Under the pieces are notes generated by a model. That model was given only the letters and a program-made list of their open reading frames with translations. It was not told where the DNA came from and made no database searches. The position numbers and the translations under genes are program-made. This document shows, piece by piece, positions 16,882 through 25,781 of a stretch of 49,280 nucleotides of DNA. Each line of letters starts with the position of its first letter. Positions within the stretch are counted from its first letter, which is position 1. The stretch is from JANNOG01 sp050329415. GTDB lineage: Bacteria; Actinomycetota; Actinomycetes; Actinomycetales; JBBAYJ01. The stretch lies in assembly GCA_050329415.1 (NCBI GenBank), contig JBHJOS010000114.1:1-49280 (forward strand). The letters are read 5' to 3'.

Positions 16882-18392
16882 TGCCGACCGCTGTGCCGGC
16901 TCTGCGCCTGCGCGGGGTGTCGAAGTCCTACCCGGGCGTGAGGGCGCTCGACGGCGTCGACCTCGACGTCTCGCAGGGGGAGGTGCACGCGGTGATGGGC
17001 GAGAACGGCGCCGGCAAGTCGACGCTCATGAAGATCGCCGCGGGGGTCGTCCGCCCGGACGCGGGCACGGTCGAGGTGTCCGGGTCGCCGGTGCGCCTGG
17101 CCCGGCCGGCGGACGCGACCCGGGCCGGCCTGCGCGTGGTGTTCCAGGAGCTCACCGTCCTCGACAACCTCGACGTCGCCCACAACCTCCTGGTCACCGA
17201 CCTCCCCGTCCGCGGGGGACTGGTCGACCGCCGGCGGTTGTACCGGCAGGCGGTCACCGTGCTCGCCGACCTCGGCCTGGACCTCGACCCGAGGGCCCCC
17301 GCCGGATCGCTGTCCGTCGGCCGCCGGCAGGTGCTCGAGATCGCCCGCGCGGTCGTCGGGCGACCGTCCGTCCTCGTCCTGGACGAGCCGACCTCCTCGC
17401 TCGGGCGGGCCGAGGAGGACCTGCTGTTCGGCCTGGTCCGCCGGCTGCGCGCGGAAGGTGTCGGCATCGTCTACATCACCCACCGGATGGCCGAGGTGTT
17501 CACGCTGGCGGATCGCGTCACCGTGCTCCGCGACGGTCGGCTCGTCATGTCGGCGCCGACGGCGGAGGTGACCCGCGAGTCGCTGATCCGGTCGATGGTC
17601 GGCCGCGACGTCACGCCCGCCGCGACGGGCCCGTCGGGCGCGGGTGAGGTGGTCCTGCGCGCCGCGGGCCTGGTGGGGGGCCCTCGCGTGCGGGGCGTCG
17701 ATCTCGAGCTGCGAGCCGGCGAGGTCCTCGGCCTGGCGGGGCTGCTCGGTTCGGGTCGCACCGAGACCGCGCGGATCATCGCCGGCCTCGATCGCCCGGA
17801 GGCGGGGACCATGACGCTGCGGGGGCGCCCCTTCGCCCCGCCGGCCGTCCGGCCGGTCGTCCGGGCCGGGGTCTGCTACCTCCCGGAGGACCGCAAGTCC
17901 CTCGGCCTGCTGATGGCCATGTCGGTCGAGGACAACGTGGCCCTGCCGTCGCTGCGATCGATGCGCCGGCGCGGACTGCTGGACGGCCGCCGCATCCGGG
18001 CGCTGGCCCGCGAGTGGGTGGACCGCCTCGCCGTGCGCACGCCCGACACGGTCCGGCCCGTCGAGGTTCTCAGCGGTGGCAACCAGCAGAAGGTGGCCCT
18101 GGCGAAGTGGCTGGCCACCTCGCCGTCCGTCGTGCTGCTCGACGAGCCGACCCGCGGTGTCGACGTCGGCGCGAAGGCGGAGATTCACTCCGTCGTCCGT
18201 GCCCTCGCGGCCGCCGGCGCGGCCGTGCTCGTCATCTCCTCCGAGCTGCCGGAGGTCCTCGCCGTCAGTGACCGCATCGCCGTTATGGCGGGCGGGCGCG
18301 TCGCCGGGGTCGTCGACGCCGTGACAGCCACGGAGGAGTCGCTCCTCGACCTCGCGTTCCGGCACGAAGCCGGCCGGGGGGTGGCGGTGTGA
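16881..18392 (+). CDS. Sugar ABC transporter ATP-binding protein (RbsA/MglA type)
   Basis: A 503-residue protein with two fused ABC domains, the arrangement of the CUT2 carbohydrate class. Domain 1 has Walker A GENGAGKSTLMKIAAG, the signature region SVGRRQVLEIARAV and Walker B VLVLDEPTSSLG. Domain 2 has the degenerate GLLGSGRTETARIIAG, the signature LSGGNQQKVALAKWL and VVLLDEPTRGVDVGAKAEI. The GLAGLLGSGRTE and YLPEDRKSLGLL motifs are typical of RbsA, MglA and XylG. ATG 16881 overlaps the preceding stop and its own end overlaps the permease start (GTGA), so translation is coupled throughout. Substrate cannot be inferred. Confidence 0.95.
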   Translation: MPTAVPALRLRGVSKSYPGVRALDGVDLDVSQGEVHAVMGENGAGKSTLMKIAAGVVRPDAGTVEVSGSPVRLARPADATRAGLRVVFQELTVLDNLDVAHNLLVTDLPVRGGLVDRRRLYRQAVTVLADLGLDLDPRAPAGSLSVGRRQVLEIARAVVGRPSVLVLDEPTSSLGRAEEDLLFGLVRRLRAEGVGIVYITHRMAEVFTLADRVTVLRDGRLVMSAPTAEVTRESLIRSMVGRDVTPAATGPSGAGEVVLRAAGLVGGPRVRGVDLELRAGEVLGLAGLLGSGRTETARIIAGLDRPEAGTMTLRGRPFAPPAVRPVVRAGVCYLPEDRKSLGLLMAMSVEDNVALPSLRSMRRRGLLDGRRIRALAREWVDRLAVRTPDTVRPVEVLSGGNQQKVALAKWLATSPSVVLLDEPTRGVDVGAKAEIHSVVRALAAAGAAVLVISSELPEVLAVSDRIAVMAGGRVAGVVDAVTATEESLLDLAFRHEAGRGVAV

Positions 18393-19396
18393 GCGCCCCC
18401 GCCGTCGATGCACCTGGCGAGGGCCCGGCCTCCGCCGGCCCCCGGGGCCGGCGTGCGGCGGCCATCGCGCGCGACCTCCTGCCGGTCGTCGGGCTCGTCG
18501 TGCTCGTCGTCTGGTTCTCCGTCGCGAGCCCCTTCTTCCTCGATGCGACGAACTTCCGGAACCTGGTGACCGACTCCGCCACGCTCCTGCTCGGTGCGTT
18601 CGGCGTGACCGTCGTCATCCTCGTCGCCGAGATCGACCTGTCCGTCGGTGCGGTCACGAGCCTGCTGGCCGTCGCCATGGCCCAACTGCTGGACTCGGGC
18701 ACACCATGGCCGCTCGCCGCGGCCGCCGCGGTGGCGGCGGGAATCGCCGTCGGGCTGCTCAACGGGGCCGTCACGGTCTTCGGGGACATCCCGTCGTTCA
18801 TCGTCACGCTGGGCACGTTCAGCGCCGCGACCGGCCTCGCCTTCGTCCTGACGGGCAGCATCGCCGTCCCGATCACCGACGAGGGCTTCGTCACCTCCCT
18901 CTACTTCGCCACGATCCTCGGTCTGCCCGTCGCGCTGTACGTCGTCGCCGCGGCCTTCGTCGCCGTCTGGGTGCTCATGCGGCGAACGGCCACCGGGCGC
19001 GAGATGGTCGCTGTCGGCACCAACGTGCGGGCCGCGCGCCACTCCGGGGTGCGGGTGGGCACGGTCCGGCTGACCGCGTTCGCCGTCATGGGGCTGATGG
19101 TCGGGTTGGGCGCCGTGCTGGCCGCGGCCCGGCTCGGCTCCGGGACCCCGGACGCCTTCCCCTCGCTCACCCTGGACGTCATCGCGGCGGCCATCATCGG
19201 CGGCGCCTCGCTGACGGGCGGGCGGGCGTCCCTGTCGCGGACGCTGCTCGGCGCCCTGCTCATCGCCGTGCTCAACAACGGGCTCGTCCTCGTCGGCGCC
19301 AACACCGACATCCAGTTCGCCATCAAGGGCGGGATCATCCTCGTGGCGGTCCTCCTCGACCGCAGCAGCAGCACCAGTGCGGGCGGTGCGACATGA
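18389..19396 (+). CDS. Sugar ABC transporter permease (RbsC type), first copy
   Basis: A 335-residue inner-membrane permease of the BPD_transp_2 family with about eight to ten hydrophobic segments. Family landmarks are VVILVAEIDLSVGAV (the EIDLSVG motif near residues 75-85), GDIPSFIVTLGTFSAATGLA and the TGRASL-like cytoplasmic EAA-type region TLDVIAAAIIGGASLTGGRA. GTG 18389 overlaps the ATPase stop by 4 bases. It probably pairs with the next permease as a heterodimer, as two different permease genes follow a single ATPase here. Confidence 0.93.
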   Translation: MSAPAVDAPGEGPASAGPRGRRAAAIARDLLPVVGLVVLVVWFSVASPFFLDATNFRNLVTDSATLLLGAFGVTVVILVAEIDLSVGAVTSLLAVAMAQLLDSGTPWPLAAAAAVAAGIAVGLLNGAVTVFGDIPSFIVTLGTFSAATGLAFVLTGSIAVPITDEGFVTSLYFATILGLPVALYVVAAAFVAVWVLMRRTATGREMVAVGTNVRAARHSGVRVGTVRLTAFAVMGLMVGLGAVLAAARLGSGTPDAFPSLTLDVIAAAIIGGASLTGGRASLSRTLLGALLIAVLNNGLVLVGANTDIQFAIKGGIILVAVLLDRSSSTSAGGAT

Positions 19397-20400
19397 GCGC
19401 GGGGAGCGCCCGAGGTCCCGCGGCTGCACCCGGCCCGGCGCCCCCCGCCACCGGGCGGGAACCGCGCAGGCGCGCCCGGCTGGCCGACAACGGGATCATC
19501 GCCGTCTTCGTCGTCCTGGTCGCGGCCCTGGCGGTGTCCAACCCCACCTTCCGGACGCTCGACAACGTGGTCAACATCGGCCAGCAGAGCGCGATCCTGG
19601 CCATCGCGGCCTTCGCCATGACCCTGGTCATCATCGCCGGCTCCATCGACCTGTCGATCGGGGCCGTCGCCAGCGCCGTCGGCGTCATCACCGCGATGCG
19701 CCTGGCGGCCGGCGACTCCGTGCCCACGGCGATGGCGGTGGGACTCGCAGCAGCCGTCGCCTTCGGTCTCGTCAACGCCACCGCGGTGGTCGTCGGCCGG
19801 GTGCCGTCCTTCATCGCAACCCTGGCGACGTTCTACGTCGCGCAGGGAATCTCGTTGTCGCTGACGGGCGGGCAGACCATCGCCTTCGACGCCGACGGTT
19901 TCCGGGCGGCGTTCGCCACGGGTGCCCCCCTGGGCCTGCCCTCGCCGCTGTGGTGGGCGCTCGCCGCCTTCGCCGCCACCTTCGTCCTGCTGCACCGGTC
20001 CCGGTTCGGCCTCCACGTCTTCGCGGTGGGCGGCGACCGGGCCAGCTCCGCGATGCTCGGCCTGCCCGTCGCCCGGGTGCGGTTCGCGGTCCTGGCCATC
20101 AGCGGTGCCCTCATGGGGATCGTCGGCATGATTCTCGTGGCGCGGATCGGCAACGCCCGCAGCGACGGCGCGATCGGCCTGGAGTTCGACGCCATCGCCG
20201 CCGTCGTCATCGGCGGGACGGCCTTCTCGGGCGGCCGCGGGTCGCTCGTGCGCACGGTCGTGGGCGTGCTCTTCATCGGGGTGCTCAACAACGGCCTGGC
20301 CCTGCTCGACGTCGACTTCAACACGCAGCAGATCGTCAAGGGCGTCCTCGTGGTCGCGGCGGTGCTGGTGGACCGCTGGGCCCGCGGCGGGCGCGGCTGA
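19393..20400 (+). CDS. Sugar ABC transporter permease (RbsC type), second copy
   Basis: A 335-residue permease homologous to the preceding one: MTLVIIAGSIDLSIGAVASA, GRVPSFIATLATFYVAQGIS, FGLHVFAVGGDRASSAMLGL and EFDAIAAVVIGGTAFSGGRG. The N-terminal 30 residues are a Pro/Arg-rich cytoplasmic tail. ATG 19393 overlaps the first permease's stop (ATGA). Having two distinct CUT2 permeases is seen in a subset of sugar systems and suggests a heterodimeric channel. It is followed by 23 bases to the lactonase gene. Confidence 0.93.
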   Translation: MSAGSARGPAAAPGPAPPATGREPRRRARLADNGIIAVFVVLVAALAVSNPTFRTLDNVVNIGQQSAILAIAAFAMTLVIIAGSIDLSIGAVASAVGVITAMRLAAGDSVPTAMAVGLAAAVAFGLVNATAVVVGRVPSFIATLATFYVAQGISLSLTGGQTIAFDADGFRAAFATGAPLGLPSPLWWALAAFAATFVLLHRSRFGLHVFAVGGDRASSAMLGLPVARVRFAVLAISGALMGIVGMILVARIGNARSDGAIGLEFDAIAAVVIGGTAFSGGRGSLVRTVVGVLFIGVLNNGLALLDVDFNTQQIVKGVLVVAAVLVDRWARGGRG

Positions 20401-20423
20401 CGGCGGACCCGAGGAGGACGCAC

Positions 20424-21314
20424 ATGGCGCATCTCGAGGTCCTGGCGGGACCGGTCGACCAGGTGCTCGCGGTACTGGGCTTCACGGAGGGGCCCTGCTG
20501 GCTGGCCGAGCACGACGCCTGGCTGTTCACGGACATCCCCCGCAACGCGATCATGCGCTGGCCGGGGGAGGGCCCGGCCGAGGTGTGGTGTTCCCACAGC
20601 CACTTCGCCATCGGTCTCGCCCGCGCCGTCGACGGGCGGGTGCTGGCGTACGAGCACTCGACGAGGTCGCTCACCGCCCTCGAGGTTCTCGCCGACGGGT
20701 CGTGCGGCGACCGGGAGGTGCTGGCCCGATCCGTCGGCGACTGCGTGCTCAACTCGACGAACGACGTCGTCGCCGCGCCCGGTGGCGCCGTGTGGTTCAC
20801 CGACCCGCCGTTCGGCGTCCGTGAGGAGAGCGGCGGACTCGTCGGGTACGAGCAGGCCATGGAACGGCCGTGCGACGTGCTGGCCGTCGGTCCCGATCCG
20901 GCCTCCGCCACCGTCGTCGTCAGCGGGATCCACCGGCCGAACGGGCTGTGCCTGTCGCCCGACGGCTCGACGCTGTACGTCAGCGACTCCTCCACCCGTC
21001 ACCACCGCGTCCACGCGGTCGCGCTGGACGACTCCGGTCCCCCGTGGGGGCCCGGCGACGTGCTGTGGACCATGCCCGTCGGAGTGCCGGACGGGATGCG
21101 TTGCGACGTCGAGGGCAACCTGTGGGTCGCCGGGGGTGACGGCGTGTACGTCGTATCGCCCGTCGGCGAGCAGGTGGGTCACGTGCCGGTGCCCGAGATG
21201 GTCACCAACGTCTGCTTCGGCGGGGCCGACATGCGCACTCTCCTCGTCACGGCGACCACGAGGGTCCACCGCGTGAGGACCGCGGTCGCGGGAGTCGCTG
21301 CCACCCCGGCGTAA
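20424..21314 (+). CDS. SMP-30/gluconolactonase/LRE-like lactonase
   Basis: A 296-residue six-bladed propeller lactonase. The metal-binding residues of the SMP-30 family can be seen: Glu in FTEGPCW, Asn in LNSTNDV, Asn in HRPNGLCLSPDG and Asp in LYVSDSS. Family enzymes hydrolyse sugar lactones, typically the product of a sugar dehydrogenase. Located directly behind the sugar transporter genes with a good GAGGAGG site (20411-20417), it probably opens the lactone of the imported sugar. The dehydrogenase that would feed it may be the damaged SDR on the other side of the locus. No signal peptide is seen, so it is cytosolic. Confidence 0.9.
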   Translation: MAHLEVLAGPVDQVLAVLGFTEGPCWLAEHDAWLFTDIPRNAIMRWPGEGPAEVWCSHSHFAIGLARAVDGRVLAYEHSTRSLTALEVLADGSCGDREVLARSVGDCVLNSTNDVVAAPGGAVWFTDPPFGVREESGGLVGYEQAMERPCDVLAVGPDPASATVVVSGIHRPNGLCLSPDGSTLYVSDSSTRHHRVHAVALDDSGPPWGPGDVLWTMPVGVPDGMRCDVEGNLWVAGGDGVYVVSPVGEQVGHVPVPEMVTNVCFGGADMRTLLVTATTRVHRVRTAVAGVAATPA

Positions 21315-21341
21315 CGCGGCGTTCACGCGAGAGGGCGATTC

Positions 21342-21357
21342 GTCACGTACCTGTCAC
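21342..21357 (+). promoter_or_regulatory. Candidate GlnR-type operator half upstream of amtB
   Basis: GTCAC (21342-21346), 6-base spacer, GTCAC (21353-21357), about 100 bases upstream of amtB. Actinomycete GlnR boxes are built from GTnAC and GaAAC elements with 6-base spacers, and amtB is a classical GlnR target. Only two of the usual four elements are convincing, so this is a candidate. Confidence 0.4.
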
Positions 21358-21454
21358 TTGAACCACTCGCCGCGGCAACATGGACCCACGACCTTGAGCG
21401 GCACACGTTCCCACCGGGCCGCAGCGCGCCCGGGACACGAGAGGTGTGACTCGC

Positions 21455-22771
21455 ATGGAAGTGGACACCGGAACCACCGCCTGGGTCCTGACAGCGGCCA
21501 GCATGGTCCTGCTCATGACGCCCGGCCTGGCCATGTTCTACGGCGGCATGACCCGCTCCCGCGGTGTGCTCAACATGATGATGATGAGCTTCGGCGCCGC
21601 CGGGCTCATCAGCGTCCTGTGGGTGCTCTACGGCTACTCCGTGGCCTTCGGCGACTCCCAGGGCGGTCTCGTCGGCGACCCGACGCAGTACCTCGGTCTC
21701 GAGGGCCTGCTGGTCTCCGAGGACGAGGCCCTGCCCAGCATCGTCTTCGTCGCCTTCCAGAGCGTGTTCGCCATCCTCACGGTGGCGCTGGTCTCGGGGG
21801 CGATCGCCGATCGGGCGAAGTTCGGCGCCTGGATGGTGTTCGCAGGTGCCTGGGCGACGCTGGTGTACTTCCCGGTCGCCCACTGGGTCTTCGCCTTCCA
21901 GGGAGACGACCTGGACGAGGGCGGCTGGATCGGCAGCCGGCTCGGCACCATCGACCTCGCGGGCGGTACCGCCGTCCACATCAACGCCGGTGCCGCCGCG
22001 CTCGCGCTGGCCCTCGTCCTCGGTCGGCGGAACGGCTTCGGTCGCGAGCCGATGCGCCCGGGCAACCTGCCCGTCGTCATGCTCGGGGCGGGCCTGCTGT
22101 GGTTCGGGTGGTTCGGTTTCAACGGGGCGTCGTTCCTCACCTCCGACGTCGTCGCCGGCTACGTCTGGGTCAACACCCTCGTCGCCACGGGGGCTGCGAT
22201 GCTGGGCTGGCTGCTCGTCGAGCGGCTGCGTGACGGCAAGCCGACCTCGCTGGGCGCGGCCTCCGGAGTGGTCACGGGTCTGGTGGCCATCACCCCGGCC
22301 TGCGGTGCCGTCAGCCCCATGGGCGCGATCTTCATCGGCGTCATCGCGGGCGTCGTCTGCGCCTTCGCCGTCGGGCTCAAGTACCGGCTGGGTTATGACG
22401 ACTCCCTCGACGTCGTCGGCATCCACCTCGTCGCCGGCTTCCTCGGCACCGTCCTCATCTACTTCTTCGCCACCGAGGAGGCCTCGGCCTACGGTGTCAA
22501 CGGCCTCTTCTACGGGGGCGGCTCGGGCGAGCTGCTGTTCAACCAGACCGTGCCCGCCCTGGTCGTGATGGTGTACTCGTTCGTGCTCGCCTTCATCATC
22601 GGGTTCGTCATCGACAAGACCATGGGATTCCGGATCAGCGAGGAGGACGAGGCCGACGGGATCGACCAGAAGGAGCACGCGGAGAGCGCGTACGACTTCG
22701 GTTCCCTCGGCGGCTCCGGGTTCCGGGCCCAGGCGCCCAGCGCGGCCAGCAAGGAAGAGGTGTCGGCATGA
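21455..22771 (+). CDS. amtB: Ammonium transporter AmtB
   Basis: A 438-residue Amt/Rh channel with eleven predicted membrane helices. Recognisable are MTPGLAMFYGGMTRSRGVLN, the segment before the first twin-His (GGTAVHINAGAAALALALVL, His175) and the second twin-His region (VVGIHLVAGFLGTVL, His324), plus the cytosolic C-terminal tail that contacts PII proteins. The N terminus starts directly at the first helix without a signal peptide. ATG 21455 was preferred over GTG 21446 because GAGAGG lies 10 bases upstream. Its stop overlaps the glnB start (ATGA); the amtB-glnB pair is the standard ammonium-uptake control unit, in which PII blocks the channel when nitrogen is plentiful. Confidence 0.96.
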   Translation: MEVDTGTTAWVLTAASMVLLMTPGLAMFYGGMTRSRGVLNMMMMSFGAAGLISVLWVLYGYSVAFGDSQGGLVGDPTQYLGLEGLLVSEDEALPSIVFVAFQSVFAILTVALVSGAIADRAKFGAWMVFAGAWATLVYFPVAHWVFAFQGDDLDEGGWIGSRLGTIDLAGGTAVHINAGAAALALALVLGRRNGFGREPMRPGNLPVVMLGAGLLWFGWFGFNGASFLTSDVVAGYVWVNTLVATGAAMLGWLLVERLRDGKPTSLGAASGVVTGLVAITPACGAVSPMGAIFIGVIAGVVCAFAVGLKYRLGYDDSLDVVGIHLVAGFLGTVLIYFFATEEASAYGVNGLFYGGGSGELLFNQTVPALVVMVYSFVLAFIIGFVIDKTMGFRISEEDEADGIDQKEHAESAYDFGSLGGSGFRAQAPSAASKEEVSA

Positions 22772-23106
22772 AGCTCATCACGGCCGTCGTCAAGCCTCAC
22801 AAGCTCGACGACATCAAGAACGCCCTCGAAGCCCGCGGCGTCCAGGGCATGACCGTGTCCGAGGCCTCCGGGTACGGCCGCCAGCGCGGCCACACCGAGG
22901 TCTACCGGGGCGCCGAGTACACGACCGACCTGGTTCCCAAGGTCCGGATCGAGGTGCTCGTCGAGTCGGGCGACGCGGCCGACGTTCTCGACACCATCGT
23001 CAAGGCCGCCCAGACAGGGCGGATCGGTGACGGCAAGGTGTGGGTCGTCCCCGTCGACGACGTCGTCCGGGTGCGGACCGGCGAGACCGGCGAGGACGCC
23101 CTCTAA
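22768..23106 (+). CDS. glnB: PII nitrogen regulatory protein GlnB/GlnK
   Basis: A 112-residue PII protein, the trimeric sensor of 2-oxoglutarate and ATP/ADP. MKLITAVVKPHKLDDIKNAL starts the fold; the T-loop reads GYGRQRGHTEVYRGAEYTTD with Tyr51 as the nucleotidylation site; GDGKVWVVPVDDVVRVRTGE closes it. Linkage to amtB favours a GlnK role. The modifying enzyme GlnD is encoded just downstream. In actinobacteria Tyr51 is adenylylated rather than uridylylated in the studied cases. Translation is coupled to amtB. A very strong terminator follows. Confidence 0.97.
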   Translation: MKLITAVVKPHKLDDIKNALEARGVQGMTVSEASGYGRQRGHTEVYRGAEYTTDLVPKVRIEVLVESGDAADVLDTIVKAAQTGRIGDGKVWVVPVDDVVRVRTGETGEDAL

Positions 23107-23116
23107 CTCACCGGGT

Positions 23117-23160
23117 CGCGGGTGTCGGGGAGGGACGGCAGGACCTCCCCGACACCCGCG
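23117..23160 (+). terminator. Perfect 17-bp stem terminator after glnB
   Basis: CGCGGGTGTCGGGGAGG (23117-23133) pairs without mismatch with 23144-23160 around a 10-base loop. It begins 10 bases after the glnB stop. No T run follows, as is common in actinobacteria. It should largely separate amtB-glnB from glnD. Confidence 0.8.
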
Positions 23161-23294
23161 ATCACCGTTCTCGTACCCTTTCGGCACGCTCACCGGTCCC
23201 GGGAGCGTGCCGAGAGCGTTCGACATCATGATCGTCATCGGGACCGCGGCGTCGCCGCGGACCGGCCCGTCCACCCGGCAACGAGGGAGGCGAG
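23161..23294 (+). promoter_or_regulatory. glnD promoter and structured leader
   Basis: A TACCCT hexamer at 23174-23179 is a plausible -10. It is followed by an 11-bp perfect stem (23181-23191 with 23203-23213, core CGGCACGCTC/GAGCGTGCCG) and a further 7-bp stem CCGCGGC-GTC-GCCGCGG (23244-23260). The ribosome-binding site GGGAGG is at 23285-23290. The second stem could act as an attenuator or a processing site. Confidence 0.45.
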
Positions 23295-25781
23295 GTGACC
23301 GACAGCTCGCCCGGAGCCGGTTCTCCGGCGGCGCCGGGCAGGGCCGGCGACCCGCTTGCCCACGTGCGGCGCGAGCGGCTCGCCGTCGCCCGGGTCACGG
23401 GGGCCGGCGCGGACCGGCGGCGAGCGCAGGCGGACCTGCTCGTCCACCGGCTGCGGCAGGTGTGGGACGCAGCCCTGCGGGACGCCGGTCTGGCCGCCGG
23501 TGAGGCGCCGGTGCGCCCACCCGCCAGTGCCCCCGGCGTGCCGGGGTACCTGCCGGGACCACCGGGTGTCGCGCTGGCCATGGTCGGGAGCCTGGCGCGC
23601 GGCGAGGCGGGGCCGGCCAGCGACCTCGACCTGCTGCTGCTCCACGAGGGCCGTCACCTGCCGGCCGCCCGGATCGCCCGGCTGGCGGAGCGGCTCTGGT
23701 ACCCGCTGTGGGACGGCGGTCTGCGAATGGACCACGCGGTGCGCACCATCGCGGCCTGCCGCGAGGTCGCCGCCGGTGATCTCCAGGCCGCGGTCGGGCT
23801 GCTCGACGTCGCGCTGGTGGCCGGCGACGCCGGGCTGGTCGCCCGGACCCGCTCCGTCCTCTACGCGGACTGGCGCGATGCCGCCCGGCGCCGCTTGCCG
23901 CAGTTGGTCGAAGTGGTCGACGAGCGCACCCGCCGCCACGGCGAGGTCGCCAACCTGCTGGAGCCCGACCTCAAGGAGTCGCGCGGCGGGCTCCTCGACG
24001 TCACCACCCTGCGGGCGCTCACCGCATCCTGGCTCACCGATCGCCCGCGCGGCGACGTCGACGCGGCGCACGCCGCGCTGCTCGACGTCCGCGACGCCGT
24101 CCACATGGTCACCGGGCGCTCCGACAACCGGTTGCTGCTCGCCGACCAGGACACCGTCGCCGCCGTCGTGGGCGACGCCGACGCCGACGAGCTCCTGGTT
24201 CGGGTGACACACGCCGGACGGACGGTGTCGCACGCCGTCGACACCACCCTCCGCCGGGCCCGCCAGGCCCTGCCGCGACGGCGGATGGGCCGGCCCCGGG
24301 CGCGCCGGCCCGAGCTGCGGCCGCTCGGCCACGGGATGGTCGAGCACGACGGCGAGATCGTTCTCGGGGGGACCGGCTGGGCGGTCGAGGACCCGGTGCT
24401 CCCGCTGCGCGCCGCCGCGACCGCCGCGCGCACCGGACTGCCGCTCTCCCCGGTCACCGTGGGGAACCTGGCCGACTCGCCGGCCCGGCTGCCGGACCCG
24501 TGGCCTGCGGCGGCGCGCGAGGCGCTGCTCGAGACGCTCGCCGGTGGACCCGCCCTGGTGCCCGTGTGGGACGCCCTCGACCTCGCCGGGCTCGTCACCA
24601 CGTGGCTCCCGGAGTGGGCGGGCGTGCGCAACCGGCCTCAGCGGAACCCCGTCCACCGCTGGACCGTCGACCGGCACATCATCCAGACCTGCGTCGAGGC
24701 CCAGCCCTTCCTGCGTGACGTCGCCCGGCCCGACCTGCTGCTGCTGGCCGCCCTGCTGCACGACATCGGCAAGGTTCCCGGCGCCCGTGACCACAGCGCG
24801 GCGGGGGAGCCGGTGGCGCTGCGGATCGCGGTCCGGATGGGGCTGCCGGACCCCGACGCGCAGGTCGTGTCGCGGCTGGTGCGCGAGCACCTCACGCTCA
24901 TCGACCTGGCGACCCGCCGGGACCCGGACGACCCGCGGACCGTCGACTCGCTCGTCGCCGCGGTCGACGGCCGCGACGACGTCCTCGGGCTGCTGCGGAC
25001 CCTCACCGAGGCCGACGCCCTGGCCACCGGGCCCGCGGCGTGGAGCCCCTGGCGACGGCGGCTCGTCGACGACCTCGTCACCCGGGCCCGCGTCGTCCTC
25101 ACCGGGCAGGACCTCCCCGGGCCGGCGCCCCTCACGCCGACCGAGGAGTCCTCGGTGGCCAGGACTCGCGCCGGTGGGGGCGCCTGCGTCACGGCGGGGT
25201 CGATCGACGGGCTGCACGTCGTCACAGTGGTCGCCACCGACCGCCTCGGCCTGTTCGCCGACGTGGCGGGCCTGCTGGCCGCGCACCGGCTGGTGGTCCG
25301 CTCGGCTCTGGTCCGCACGGTCGACGACGTGGCCGTGGACACCTGGTGGGTCGAGAGCCCGACGGGCCAGGTGCCCGACCCGGACGTGCTGCGGCGCGAC
25401 CTCGAGCGGATCAGCGCCGGCGACGACGAGCCGCTCGGGCGGCTGGCCGTTCGCGACGCCTCCCGCCGGGGGGTGCGCGGCGTTCCCAGCCAGCCCCGCG
25501 TCGTCGTCCTGCCGGGGGCCAGCGCCGCCGCCACCGTGGTCGAGGTGCGCGCGGTCGACCGGCCGGGGCTGCTGCGCTCCCTCGGGGTGGCCGTCGCCGC
25601 GGCCCGGGTCGACATCCGATCGGCGCACGTGGCGACCCTGGCCGGGCAGGCAGTCGACGTGCTCTACCTCGCGGAGAGCGACGGCGGTCCGCTGAGCCCG
25701 CCGCGCGTGGGGGCCGTCGTCGCCGCCCTGGTCGAGGCAGCTGAGTCGCCGCCCGACCGCCGCGACGGTGCCGCGGCCTGA
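23295..25781 (+). CDS. glnD: [Protein-PII] nucleotidylyltransferase/removing enzyme GlnD
   Basis: An 828-residue bifunctional enzyme that modifies PII at Tyr51 and removes the group in response to nitrogen state. The nucleotidyltransferase motif GSLARGEAGPASDLDLLLL is at about residues 98-116. The linker has NLLEPDLKESRGGLLDVTTL. The HD hydrolase domain has RWTVDRHIIQTCVEA and LLHDIGK at about 488-494. Two C-terminal ACT domains start near DRLGLFADVAGLL and DRPGLLRSLGVAV. All catalytic motifs are intact. The GTG start at 23295 has a good site. Lying after amtB-glnB, it completes the conserved actinobacterial nitrogen cluster. Confidence 0.96.
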   Translation: MTDSSPGAGSPAAPGRAGDPLAHVRRERLAVARVTGAGADRRRAQADLLVHRLRQVWDAALRDAGLAAGEAPVRPPASAPGVPGYLPGPPGVALAMVGSLARGEAGPASDLDLLLLHEGRHLPAARIARLAERLWYPLWDGGLRMDHAVRTIAACREVAAGDLQAAVGLLDVALVAGDAGLVARTRSVLYADWRDAARRRLPQLVEVVDERTRRHGEVANLLEPDLKESRGGLLDVTTLRALTASWLTDRPRGDVDAAHAALLDVRDAVHMVTGRSDNRLLLADQDTVAAVVGDADADELLVRVTHAGRTVSHAVDTTLRRARQALPRRRMGRPRARRPELRPLGHGMVEHDGEIVLGGTGWAVEDPVLPLRAAATAARTGLPLSPVTVGNLADSPARLPDPWPAAAREALLETLAGGPALVPVWDALDLAGLVTTWLPEWAGVRNRPQRNPVHRWTVDRHIIQTCVEAQPFLRDVARPDLLLLAALLHDIGKVPGARDHSAAGEPVALRIAVRMGLPDPDAQVVSRLVREHLTLIDLATRRDPDDPRTVDSLVAAVDGRDDVLGLLRTLTEADALATGPAAWSPWRRRLVDDLVTRARVVLTGQDLPGPAPLTPTEESSVARTRAGGGACVTAGSIDGLHVVTVVATDRLGLFADVAGLLAAHRLVVRSALVRTVDDVAVDTWWVESPTGQVPDPDVLRRDLERISAGDDEPLGRLAVRDASRRGVRGVPSQPRVVVLPGASAAATVVEVRAVDRPGLLRSLGVAVAAARVDIRSAHVATLAGQAVDVLYLAESDGGPLSPPRVGAVVAALVEAAESPPDRRDGAAA

